This document shows positions 34,925-42,815 of a stretch of DNA of 64,000 nt, in pieces. The DNA is taken from positions 310,001 to 374,000 of the forward strand of contig CAZPOV010000001.1 in assembly GCA_964588335.1 (NCBI GenBank), read 5' to 3'. A program made the translations under genes and the position numbers. The stretch comes from JAGQZY01 sp964588335. Its GTDB lineage: Bacteria; Bdellovibrionota; Bdellovibrionia; Bdellovibrionales; JAGQZY01. The notes below the pieces were generated by a model. The model did no database searches. It had not been told where the DNA came from and saw only the letters and a list, made by a program, of their open reading frames with translations. Each line of letters opens with the position of its first letter. Position 1 is the first letter of the stretch.

Positions 34925-35755
34925 ATGAGTCTGCGTATAAACACAAATTTGGCATCGATTAATGCCCAACGCCAGTTGGCCAAGCAAGAAAGTCGAAGCT
35001 TAAATTCAATGAAATCTTTAGCATCTGGAAGTCGTATTAATTCGGCGTCTGACGATGCGGCTGGGCTGGCTATTTCAGAAAATCTGAAGGCGCAAAACAG
35101 AGGTAATCGAATGGCTAAGAGAAATGCTGAAGATGCTATTTCTTTTATACAAGTCGGTGAAGGTTCACTCAACGAGATCAATAACATCATGGTGCGATTG
35201 AGAGAGTTGAGTGTCCAGAGTGCAAGTGACACCGTTGGTGATACTGAGCGAGAGTTTATCGATCAAGAAAAAGAGCAATTACTCGAAGAGGTTGATCGAA
35301 TCGCTGAAAGTACCAAATTCGGTGACAAGCACCTGCTGAATGGATCTCTCGACGAATTGGAGTTCCAAGTGGGTGTTGATGGTGGTGAAAGCTCGGTGAT
35401 TCGTTACAACTCCCAGGCTGACGCGACCACCAGTGCTCTTGATGTTTCGGGTCTTGATTTAACAGATAAATCGAGCTCACGTGATGCCTTAGAGACACTC
35501 GATGGAGCCATTGATCAAATTGGTAACATGCGTGCCAATTTCGGTGCATTACAAAATCGCCTCGACTCAACGATTGCAAACCTAGACACCTCCTATGAAA
35601 GCGCTTCGGCAGCTAATTCACGGATTCGTGATGCCGATATTGCCGCGGAGTCTGCCGAGTTCACTTCGGCGCAGATTCTTCAGCAAGCTTCCATAGGAAT
35701 GCTCGCGCAAGCGAATCAATCTAAGGCTGCAGCGTTACAGTTGATAAGCGGTTAA
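34925..35755 (+). CDS. fliC: Flagellin (copy 3)
   Basis: 276 residues, D0/D1 only: SLRINTNLASINAQRQL and the SLASGSRINSASDDAAGLAIS signature. The end is more divergent than the other copies: ADIAAESAEFTSAQILQQAS replaces the usual LTKxNIL. It is also more acidic in the middle (DGGESSVIRYNSQAD). Filament subunit with its own sigma-28 promoter and terminator, so it is transcribed alone. It may occupy a distinct part of the filament. Confidence 0.95.
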   Translation: MSLRINTNLASINAQRQLAKQESRSLNSMKSLASGSRINSASDDAAGLAISENLKAQNRGNRMAKRNAEDAISFIQVGEGSLNEINNIMVRLRELSVQSASDTVGDTEREFIDQEKEQLLEEVDRIAESTKFGDKHLLNGSLDELEFQVGVDGGESSVIRYNSQADATTSALDVSGLDLTDKSSSRDALETLDGAIDQIGNMRANFGALQNRLDSTIANLDTSYESASAANSRIRDADIAAESAEFTSAQILQQASIGMLAQANQSKAAALQLISG

Positions 35756-35817
35756 TACAATATCCTTTCACCCAAAAGGTGTGTCTGCATACATCTTTTT
35801 CTTTTCGGGGGTTTTCA

Positions 35818-35845
35818 GAAGGAGCCGATAGGCTCCTTCTTCCTT
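35818..35845 (+). terminator. Terminator of flagellin copy 3
   Basis: GAAGGAGCC, GATA and GGCTCCTTC form a perfect 9-bp stem, followed by TTCCTTG. It begins about 60 bases after the stop. The T-run is broken by CC. Confidence 0.75.
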
Positions 35846-35974
35846 GAAGAAAATGAGAAAAAAAGGCACTCCATACCATTTGTTTGTTTCTATGAAAGTT
35901 CGTTTTTTTGTCGAACTTTTAGCCAACTGTTTTTTCTACAATTTTTCCAACATTTTTTTAAAAGAAAGATAACT

Positions 35975-36008
35975 CTCTGTTTTTATTAAAATAAATATAA
36001 AAACAGAG
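35975..36008. repeat. 11-bp inverted repeat in an AT-rich spacer
   Basis: CTCTGTTTTTA and TAAAAACAGAG are perfectly complementary with 12 bases between them. It sits in the 482-base gap 35756-36237 between two flagellin genes. That gap is otherwise AT-rich, with a second small stem AAAGTTCG/CGAACTTT near 35893-35918. Confidence 0.4.
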
Positions 36009-36061
36009 CCTCTTCTTAGGTCCTGTTGCAAAAAAAAATCAAGACTTTTCGCGAGGGCGCC

Positions 36062-36088
36062 TAAAGTCTAGCCCCAACTGGCCGAAAG
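36062..36088 (+). promoter_or_regulatory. Sigma-28 promoter of flagellin copy 4
   Basis: TAAAGTCT, 11 bases and GCCGAAAG fit TAAA-N15-GCCGATAA with exact spacing. The -10 box sits inside a stem, CCAAC/GTTGG. The leader would be about 140 bases. Confidence 0.8.
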
Positions 36089-36237
36089 GTTGGCTGTTAG
36101 TGCCCGGGGGGGTTGAGGCCAAACTCCTTTATCTCTCCGAACATTTACGACAACAAAAGAACCACAACAAGGTTCAGCGATCAAGTCATGCAAGTGGCTT
36201 GGGGATTTAGCAACTTAGGATTCATAAGGAGGAAGAA

Positions 36238-37071
36238 ATGGCTCTAAGGATTGCAACGAACGTCCCTTCAATTACTGCGCAACGTGCGCTTAATGGGACT
36301 CAAAGACAAGCGAATACGGCGATGGCTCAATTGTCATCAGGATCAAGAATTACCAAAGCAGCGGATGATGCGGCTGGGTTATCGATCTCTGAAGGCCTAA
36401 AGTCGGATATTCGATCTTATAAACAAGCCCAACGCAACACTCAAGATGGTATTTCATTTGTGCAAGTGGCAGAGGGTGGTTTAACAGAAGTTGGTAACAT
36501 TCTAACTCGTTTTAGAGAGTTATCGATTCAAGCAGCTTCAGACACTATCGGTGATCAAGAGCGCGGATTCATTCAAAAAGAAGTTGAGCAATTAAAATCA
36601 GAAATTGATCGAGTGGCTCAATCGACAATGTTTGGTTCAAAGAGACTTCTTGATGGTAGTGGCGAGGTATTTGATTTCCAAGTGGGAATTCATTCAGATC
36701 CCGAACTTAACACCATTCAATTTGATTCTTCTCAGAATGATGTCACCTTGGGTTCTTTAGGACTTAGTGGACTTGATATCTCGGATAAAAGTGGGGCTCA
36801 ATCGGCTTTGCAAGATATTGATGCTGCATTGAATACTGTCAATGGATCGCGCGCAAGTTTGGGTGCCTTACAGAACAGGTTAACAATGACTACAGAAAAT
36901 ATTGATACCTCAATTGAGAGTGTGTCTGCGGCCAACTCCCGTATTCGCGATGCTGATATTGCTGAATCAACGGCGAGTCTGACTAAAAATAACATATTGT
37001 TGAACGCAACGACTTCAGTATTAAGTCAAGCGAACTCCAATCCGCAATTAGCCTTGCAATTGTTGGGTTAA
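36238..37071 (+). CDS. fliC: Flagellin (copy 4)
   Basis: 277 residues, D0/D1 only: ALRIATNVPSITAQRAL, the QLSSGSRITKAADDAAGLSIS signature, and SAANSRIRDADIAESTASL then SQANSNPQLALQLLG at the end. The ribosome site AAGGAGGAAG precedes the ATG. It has its own sigma-28 promoter and terminator. It is followed by flaG, fliD and fliS, the usual filament-assembly set. Confidence 0.96.
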   Translation: MALRIATNVPSITAQRALNGTQRQANTAMAQLSSGSRITKAADDAAGLSISEGLKSDIRSYKQAQRNTQDGISFVQVAEGGLTEVGNILTRFRELSIQAASDTIGDQERGFIQKEVEQLKSEIDRVAQSTMFGSKRLLDGSGEVFDFQVGIHSDPELNTIQFDSSQNDVTLGSLGLSGLDISDKSGAQSALQDIDAALNTVNGSRASLGALQNRLTMTTENIDTSIESVSAANSRIRDADIAESTASLTKNNILLNATTSVLSQANSNPQLALQLLG

Positions 37072-37093
37072 TACAGTGCCATTCTTCCGCCAC

Positions 37094-37120
37094 GGGGGGT
37101 TGAAAAACCTCCCGATTTTA
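37094..37120 (+). terminator. Terminator of flagellin copy 4
   Basis: GGGGGGTT, a GAAA tetraloop and AACCTCCC form an 8-bp stem with one G-T pair, followed by GATTTTA. It separates the flagellin from flaG. Confidence 0.7.
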
Positions 37121-37133
37121 GGGGGTTAGGCAT

Positions 37134-37161
37134 TAAAGATTGGTCACTTATGTGCCGATAA
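37134..37161 (+). promoter_or_regulatory. Sigma-28 promoter of flaG-fliD-fliS
   Basis: GCCGATAA (37154-37161) is a perfect -10 match and TAAAGATT (37134-37141) a good -35, with one base more spacing than usual. Transcription would begin at about 37168, right at the flaG ATG (37170). That rules out the earlier in-frame ATG at 37140 for this transcript. Confidence 0.7.
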
Positions 37162-37169
37162 GGATATTG

Positions 37170-37538
37170 ATGAATATTCGTTCGGTTTCTAATCCAGCGC
37201 CTTTAATGGGCAAAGAAAAAGTCGAGGCATCGAAGACGATTAAGTCTGATGAGACTTCGGAGCGTGAGGGTAATGGGCAGCAGCCTTACCCTGATGAAGA
37301 AGCTTATCGTGCATTGACAGATGAAGAGTTGGATCAGGTGGTTGAAAAAATTAAAGCCCACGATGGTATTCAAAAGAATGGATTACTCGTTAAACTCGTC
37401 GAGGAAAACGGGCAAAAAATTGTAAAGTTGGAAACGGCCGAAGGCAAGGTTGTAAAACGCTTCGTTGAACGAGATCTCTATTTTTTTCTTACCCACAGCA
37501 GCACTGACGAATTTCACCTCGTCAATAAATCGGCTTAA
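37170..37538 (+). CDS. flaG: FlaG family protein
   Basis: 122 residues from ATG 37170. The first 50 residues are polar and probably flexible. The conserved part is LLVKLVEENGQKIVKLETAEGK, the FlaG hairpin pattern, followed by a final helix. Family role: small protein affecting filament length or stability. The function is not well defined. It lies between flagellin copy 4 and fliD. If the promoter at 37134 is used, the mRNA is almost leaderless. Weak similarity plus position support the call. Confidence 0.7.
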   Translation: MNIRSVSNPAPLMGKEKVEASKTIKSDETSEREGNGQQPYPDEEAYRALTDEELDQVVEKIKAHDGIQKNGLLVKLVEENGQKIVKLETAEGKVVKRFVERDLYFFLTHSSTDEFHLVNKSA

Positions 37539-37716
37539 GTCTTGGTCGACCTTAGTTTTAAAAAACATCTTTAGTCAAAGTTATGGCGCCCGAATTTGGC
37601 TGTTAATGAAATCAGTCCCTTAGCGGCCAGATATTTGCTTTTGTCTATGACATATTAATGACTCACAGAATATGAGTTCCATCAGGCATAATAGGAGTAT
37701 AAATCAAGGAGGATTT

Positions 37717-39099
37717 TTGCCTATTCGTTTTGGAGGACTTGCATCGGGACTACCGCCCAATATCGTTGAGCAGATAATGGCCAGCGAACGCATGCCTATT
37801 CAGAACATGGAGCAAAAGAAGGGAAATATTAACGCCAAGCTCGAACTAGTTGGTGATCTAGAGAGTCGGTTGCGTAAAGTTGCCGATACCACAAAAGACA
37901 TCATTGGTGTTGGTGGCTTCAAAGATTATTCGATGGAGTTTTCTCGTGAAGGAATTCTGTCTGGTGCGATCGATCCGGCGCAAGCTCAGACAGGCTCATG
38001 GTCTCTTGAAGTTATGAAGTTACCAAAGAGCGCCGGTCGTATGACCAACGGTTTCCCAGATAGAGATCGCACCCAGGTGGGAGTTGGATATCTAAAGTTC
38101 GAAACGCCTGAGGGCGAGCATGAAGTTTACATTAATGATTCGAACAATACCCTTCAGGGGATTGTCAGAGCAGTCAATGAAGCTGGCATTGGTATTCAAG
38201 CCAATGTTATTAAAGATTCCAACGACTCCGATTATCCTCATAAAATTATTTTCAGCAGTAACAAGTATGGGGACGAAAATGACGTGGCCTTTCCGACGGT
38301 CTATTTGCTCGATGGTGACCATGATTTTTATTTCGACAAAGAACGTGCCGCAGAAAATGGTAAAATCAAACTCAATGGATTTGAGGTTGAGGTCAGCGCA
38401 AGAGAGCTTGATGATGTTATTCCTGGAGTCAATCTCAACTTGCTGAGTGCTGAACCGGGGCGTGAGGTTACCGTAACTGTTAATGAAGACTATGAAGCGA
38501 TCAAAGGCAAGATGGATGAATTTGTGGCTTCTATGAACAGCGTTCTCGGATTTATTCAAAGCCAGAATCAAATGGATGAAACAACGGATACCAGTCGGAC
38601 CCTTGGTGGAGACTCAATGCTTAGAAGTGTTGAAATGCGAATGCGAAGTCTTCTTCAGTCTGGATCCTACTCTTTATCAGATGGAATTCATAGACTCTCG
38701 CAGTTAGGTGTTGAATTCAATCGAAGTGGAACCCTGGATTTCGACAAAGACAAATTCAATAAGGTCTTGCAGACGAAACCCAAGGAAGTGGTTCAGTTCC
38801 TGCGTGGCGATGGCAGTCGTGGATCTGGCTTTATCTCAAAGGTCAAAGAACTGGTGCAAACATCTGTGAACGGATCCTTTGGTGTGATTGGCAATCGAAA
38901 AAGCGGTCTGCAAAATCGGATTCGAAGAATCGATCAAAATATTTCAAATAAAGAAAGAATGTTAGCAAGAAAAGAGGACAACTTAAGAAGAAAATTCTCT
39001 CGTCTCGAAGAGCAGATGGGACGTTTACAAGCACAAGGTGGGGCAGTGAGTGCACTCGGCGGTGGCGGTGGTGCCATCCAAGGGTTGCCAATTGGTTAA
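37717..39099 (+). CDS. fliD: Flagellar filament cap protein
   Basis: The TTG at 37717 follows AAGGAGG directly, and its product begins MPIRFGGLASGLPPNIVEQI, as FliD should. The upstream ATG at 37672 has no ribosome site. About 460 residues. The FliD N-domain lies at the start. The C-terminal half has SGSYSLSDGIHRLSQLGVEF and a helical end (RIRRIDQNISNKERMLARKE). It ends in Gly-rich GGGGGAIQG. Role: caps the filament and folds incoming flagellin. It is followed by fliS after 14 bases. Confidence 0.93.
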   Translation: MPIRFGGLASGLPPNIVEQIMASERMPIQNMEQKKGNINAKLELVGDLESRLRKVADTTKDIIGVGGFKDYSMEFSREGILSGAIDPAQAQTGSWSLEVMKLPKSAGRMTNGFPDRDRTQVGVGYLKFETPEGEHEVYINDSNNTLQGIVRAVNEAGIGIQANVIKDSNDSDYPHKIIFSSNKYGDENDVAFPTVYLLDGDHDFYFDKERAAENGKIKLNGFEVEVSARELDDVIPGVNLNLLSAEPGREVTVTVNEDYEAIKGKMDEFVASMNSVLGFIQSQNQMDETTDTSRTLGGDSMLRSVEMRMRSLLQSGSYSLSDGIHRLSQLGVEFNRSGTLDFDKDKFNKVLQTKPKEVVQFLRGDGSRGSGFISKVKELVQTSVNGSFGVIGNRKSGLQNRIRRIDQNISNKERMLARKEDNLRRKFSRLEEQMGRLQAQGGAVSALGGGGGAIQGLPIG

Positions 39100-39113
39100 T
39101 GAAGGGGTGTTGA

Positions 39114-39500
39114 GTGGGATACAATAAGTATAAGAAAGCGTCAGTTGAAAGTGCGAGTCAAGAGAAACTCCTTCTCATGCTGTATGAGGGTGCGATCAAG
39201 TTTACCAAACGAGCCATTATAGCCACCGACAACAAGGATATTCCGAATCGTTGTGAAAATATAACTAGAGCATACGACATTGTCTTAGAGTTAATGAACA
39301 CCTTGGACTTCAAGGTGGGTGGTGAGGTTGCCGAGAACCTCGAGCAACTCTACATGTTTATCACCGATGAACTCACTCGTGCGAATATAACTGGTAAAAA
39401 AGAACATCTAGAAAATGTATTAAAGATTTTAGAGACTCTTTACGATGGATGGAAAGAGGCTGTTGAACTAATTAAGAAGAAAGAATCTAAGGGAGCATAG
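39114..39500 (+). CDS. fliS: Flagellin export chaperone
   Basis: 128 residues, GTG start. YNKYKKASVESASQEKLLLMLYEGAIKF is the FliS signature region (the pattern YxxxxVxxAsPxkLixMLYdGA). It is all helical. Role: binds the C-terminal D0 helix of flagellin and stops early assembly. The order fliD-fliS-chaperone is conserved in many bacteria. It is followed after 8 bases by a FliT/FlgN-like gene. Confidence 0.95.
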   Translation: MGYNKYKKASVESASQEKLLLMLYEGAIKFTKRAIIATDNKDIPNRCENITRAYDIVLELMNTLDFKVGGEVAENLEQLYMFITDELTRANITGKKEHLENVLKILETLYDGWKEAVELIKKKESKGA

Positions 39501-39508
39501 GGGGCAAC

Positions 39509-39901
39509 ATGAGCAAAGTATTAGAGCTTTTGAAAGAAAAGAATTTCTACTTAGAAAGATTCTTGGAAGAATCGAAAAAAGAAAGAGGTCGTTTCAAGGC
39601 AAGAAGGTTTGAAAACCTTGATCATCTTTATAAAAAGAGAGAACAGATTCTTTTAAATATTCAAAGTATTGACCGTCGTATTTCGGAAATATGTGAAGAT
39701 GACTCAAAGGAAACCTTGAATCCTCCAAAGAAAAATGAAATTTCCGATATGTTAGCGATGATAAAAACCAATGTACGATCAATCATGGAAGAGGATCTGC
39801 AAATTATTTCATTTATTGAAAATGAAAAGACAAAGATTATTAAAGAGATTGGCAATACCAAAGAAGGGCGTAAGGTCCTAAAAGGTTATAAAGCTCTTTA
39901 A
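39509..39901 (+). CDS. Probable flagellar chaperone (FliT/FlgN-like)
   Basis: 130 residues, all helical and highly charged, with a coiled-coil pattern (ARRFENLDHLYKKREQILLNI, SIMEEDLQIISFIENEKTKI). Sequence alone cannot separate FliT from FlgN. The position right after fliS favours FliT, the chaperone of the FliD cap. It ends with GRKVLKGYKAL. The ribosome site is GGGGGCAAC. It is the last gene before the sigma-54-like promoter at 40025. Confidence 0.6.
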   Translation: MSKVLELLKEKNFYLERFLEESKKERGRFKARRFENLDHLYKKREQILLNIQSIDRRISEICEDDSKETLNPPKKNEISDMLAMIKTNVRSIMEEDLQIISFIENEKTKIIKEIGNTKEGRKVLKGYKAL

Positions 39902-39999
39902 TTATTTTGTCAGGATTTTGACCCTTTGAATCTGGATATTGGCGCTCCACAATGTCTTAAGTCCAGATGAAAACTGTGAGCTATCATTAAATCGATTTT

Positions 40000-40017
40000 G
40001 ACTCAGTGGACTGAGTC
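40000..40017. repeat. Inverted repeat GACTCAG-TGGA-CTGAGTC
   Basis: Perfect 7-bp arms sit 8 bases upstream of the sigma-54-like promoter. It could be a regulator site or the end hairpin of the fliS transcript. No T-run follows. Confidence 0.45.
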
Positions 40018-40024
40018 GTAAGAG

Positions 40025-40041
40025 TTGGCATCTCCTTTGCT
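40025..40041 (+). promoter_or_regulatory. Candidate sigma-54 (RpoN) promoter
   Basis: TTGGCATCTCCTTTGCT matches TTGGCACG-N4-TTGCT, with GG at -24 and GC at -12 in exact spacing. The start of transcription would be near 40052, 22 bases before the TPR gene. Sigma-54 is widely used for flagellar and chemosensory genes. Confidence 0.6.
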
Positions 40042-40073
40042 TTAATATGGTGTGACAATAACAACCAAAGGGA

Positions 40074-40793
40074 ATGCCAATGGAAACCATTCAATCAAGT
40101 ACGCAAGACCAATTTCAGACACTCGATCTTGGGAATATTTCTGTAAAAGAAAAACTGAATAAATTTATAGAAAAAGAGAACTGGCCACAGGCTTGCGCCA
40201 TCACAAAAGAAATCGATGTCGACAAAGTCAACGACATTGAGTTGTTGATGATGGTCTCCGAAACATACACGAAATTAGAAGATTATCCAGCGGCTTTAAA
40301 AGTCTTCCATCAAATGCTTGATATTTTAGACCAAAAAGATCCCAAACTCTTTGAAGTTTATAAAAATATGGGCAACCTGTATCTTAAATGTGGCGACATT
40401 GATGCGGCAGAGGAAAAATATAACTTAGCAAATGCTATCAATAGCCAGGATGAAAACCTTAATATTAATTATGGAGTTCTTTCCATCCAAAAAGGTCAAT
40501 ACGAAGAAGCTAAAGCCCGGTTCGCACAGGTTTTACAGATCAATCCACAGTCCGACCTTGCTTGGGTAGGAATCGGCCTTGTTCATCGAGCCCATGCCGA
40601 CCACGAATTGGCCCGTGCTTGTGTTCTTCGAGGCTTGGATGAAAACCCTTACAATAAATTAGCCATCACCAATTATTACCAGTGGTGCTTTCAGGACAAT
40701 GTTGATGCCGCTGACACATTTATGAATCAGTACCTTGAAAAGTACCCCAATGATTCTGAAATTCAGAAGCTAACAAGTGGAATGCATCAGTAA
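40074..40793 (+). CDS. Tetratricopeptide repeat protein
   Basis: 239 residues. TPR-type helix pairs run from about residue 45 to 220 (DYPAALKVFHQMLDILDQ, NLYLKCGDIDAAEEKYNLAN, GQYEEAKARFAQVLQINPQ, AWVGIGLVHRAHADHELARA). It has no signal peptide and is probably cytoplasmic, a protein-binding scaffold. ATGCCAATG gives two possible starts (40074 or 40080), with AAAGGGA before them. It heads a run of four genes ending with a histidine kinase. A motility-related role is inferred from position. Confidence 0.8.
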   Translation: MPMETIQSSTQDQFQTLDLGNISVKEKLNKFIEKENWPQACAITKEIDVDKVNDIELLMMVSETYTKLEDYPAALKVFHQMLDILDQKDPKLFEVYKNMGNLYLKCGDIDAAEEKYNLANAINSQDENLNINYGVLSIQKGQYEEAKARFAQVLQINPQSDLAWVGIGLVHRAHADHELARACVLRGLDENPYNKLAITNYYQWCFQDNVDAADTFMNQYLEKYPNDSEIQKLTSGMHQ

Positions 40794-40794
40794 G

Positions 40795-42147
40795 ATGATG
40801 TCTTTAGTTCCAGAAGTTCATTTATTTATATGTCTTGATCCAAGGATTTCGCCAGGCCCTATTCTACATCTATTAGACATGGCCCGGGCTGAGGATTGGC
40901 AACAAGAAACGGTCCTGATTTGCGACGAATCTTGGAAGCCATTTGTCAATATTGATCAACCGGTTCTTTTTATTGATAGAAATCGCTTGTTCGGACAAGA
41001 CAATCAAGGCGCTGCTAACAGCTTGCCTTACCTTGAGAACTTCTTGGAGCAACTTGATAATTTTGAAATTCAACATATCACCCAGATTGGAAATCTGAGT
41101 TGGGGCCGTTGGTTGGAAGTGTACTTTGACACAGAATCCTCAGCACCCATGAATTCCGTGAACTGGGACGGTAAAGCGATTTCAAGTTTGCAAATCATCA
41201 ACGATTTAGCGCAAGAATTGGGTCTTGATTTAGGAGCATTCGTAAATACTGAAAAAAAATCAAGTGGAGTCTACATAGACCCTTATGTTGAGGGAGAGTT
41301 ATCAAAAGAATTTTTAAAATTGGTTTCCGATATGAATGGAATCGCTGTTCCATCTTGGTTGAATGTTGTTTGCAAAGATGAAGACTTCAAGACCTTGTGT
41401 CAAATGGGTCTTGAGGACAGTCTTGTCGAACCTTCAGAATGCGAGACCAGCCTGTTCAACCAACCCGTTCTCTGCTTTTCCGACCGGTCTATTTTTGCGC
41501 ACACCAGTCGTGCCTATAATATTGCTATATATAACTCAGACTCTGAAAATTCTCTATTTGTTCCAGGTGACATTTCTATCGACCCAGCGACTGACATTCA
41601 TATTTCAGAGATCTTTAACATTCTTGCCTATTGGCGAACCAAGCGTTTAAAAGAGCTGGCCTTTCAGTGGCTCAATATGGGGATAAAAATCAACTGTATT
41701 GAGAATTTCTATGGTCGAGCAGTAAGAAGAAATCTTTTAAATTATTCTTCTGATCTATACCACTGCCAAATATTGATTGATCGTTATTTAGCAGGACGCT
41801 CGGTAACATCACCTGTGTTTATTTCAGGAATGATTAATGAAATGCGTCAGCAGGTGAACAATGATCCCTACGCCCTATCATTTTCGTTAAAACTTTTGAT
41901 AATGATTCTTGACCGCATGATTTCGGCAGCTAAATGTGGTGAGCGTTTGTTCGGTCGTTTGGGAAGTGATTATCATCGGATTATTATCGGGGAAGCTCTT
42001 ATTGAAGGACTGATAGAGACTTCCTGGAGCGATAAAAAAGTAATGGATATCTCAAAAAAGCTTCAACAGTTTCATGGTTTTTTGACGAAAGTCGATTTCG
42101 CGAATGATCAGATGGAGGCGTTTCCAAATCATAAGGAGTCAGCATGA
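40795..42147 (+). CDS. Hypothetical protein, possibly motility-linked
   Basis: About 450 residues. The start is uncertain: 40795 or 40777, near the end of the TPR gene. The N-terminal part looks like an alpha/beta fold (VHLFICLDPRISPGPILHLL, TVLICDESW). LFVPGDISIDPATDIHISEIFNIL in the middle recalls the nucleotide-sugar site of some GT-B enzymes, but only loosely. The C-terminal third is helical. No family can be claimed. A flagellin-modifying enzyme would suit the location, which is speculation. It overlaps the next gene by 4 bases. Confidence 0.6.
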   Translation: MMSLVPEVHLFICLDPRISPGPILHLLDMARAEDWQQETVLICDESWKPFVNIDQPVLFIDRNRLFGQDNQGAANSLPYLENFLEQLDNFEIQHITQIGNLSWGRWLEVYFDTESSAPMNSVNWDGKAISSLQIINDLAQELGLDLGAFVNTEKKSSGVYIDPYVEGELSKEFLKLVSDMNGIAVPSWLNVVCKDEDFKTLCQMGLEDSLVEPSECETSLFNQPVLCFSDRSIFAHTSRAYNIAIYNSDSENSLFVPGDISIDPATDIHISEIFNILAYWRTKRLKELAFQWLNMGIKINCIENFYGRAVRRNLLNYSSDLYHCQILIDRYLAGRSVTSPVFISGMINEMRQQVNNDPYALSFSLKLLIMILDRMISAAKCGERLFGRLGSDYHRIIIGEALIEGLIETSWSDKKVMDISKKLQQFHGFLTKVDFANDQMEAFPNHKESA

Positions 42148-42815
42148 AAAACTTAAAAGTATCGCGCTCATCTCATCCCATGACATTTAAAAAATGTAAA
42201 AATCTTGGCGAATTGGTGGCGGTTGTTGAAAAAGAGGGAGAAGCCGATAATCTCTTTATCACACAAGTGATTCTCAACAATCGAATCATGGACGAAGAAG
42301 AAGAAAAACTGCTGACCTCTCTTTCAGTTAACGAGATTGAATCGATGATTTTTAGAATGGCGACAATCAGTGAAATCGTTCGTGAAACTCTAGCCGACAC
42401 TCTGTACGCTATCCAAAGCACACAAAGCAAAGCTATTGAGTTTGCTAAATCATTCCGCGAGAACTACGAGGTGGATGATGAAAAAGTGAAATTTACACTT
42501 ATTCAGTGTCGACAGATTATCAACAGCTTAGAAGAAATATTTTGTGCCCACCAGAATCAGACTTTCTTGATCAAACACCATTCTTTGTGGAATGAGGCAG
42601 AAAAAGAACTGACCAACATCCTGCAGTGCATCTTCCAAACCCGTAAAATGCCAGGATTCAATATGCTCTGTGACCTGATGGAGTACGATCTTGTTCAAGC
42701 CCTCGACCAATGGGAAGAAGTAATAGAGAAAGAGCTTTTAGAGAACTCCTCTTTGAATGGAATTTTTAGTTTGAAAAACCAGGCCTCGCAAAGAGATAAT
42801 GAGGTGGATGCCTGA
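42144..42815 (+). CDS. Hypothetical helical protein
   Basis: 223 residues, nearly all helix. It is acidic with a basic start (KNLKVSRSSHPMTFKKCKN). No membrane segment or known motif is visible. Acidic runs such as DEEEEKLLTSL suggest a protein-binding role. ATGA overlap with the previous gene and a 17-base overlap with the kinase gene show tight co-translation. It may be an adaptor for the kinase. Confidence 0.55.
   Translation: MKNLKVSRSSHPMTFKKCKNLGELVAVVEKEGEADNLFITQVILNNRIMDEEEEKLLTSLSVNEIESMIFRMATISEIVRETLADTLYAIQSTQSKAIEFAKSFRENYEVDDEKVKFTLIQCRQIINSLEEIFCAHQNQTFLIKHHSLWNEAEKELTNILQCIFQTRKMPGFNMLCDLMEYDLVQALDQWEEVIEKELLENSSLNGIFSLKNQASQRDNEVDA

Noticed and set aside
35893..35970. Micro-ORF of 26 codons between flagellins
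   Set aside because: The frame begins within a hairpin, has no ribosome site and codes mostly Phe from T-rich DNA.
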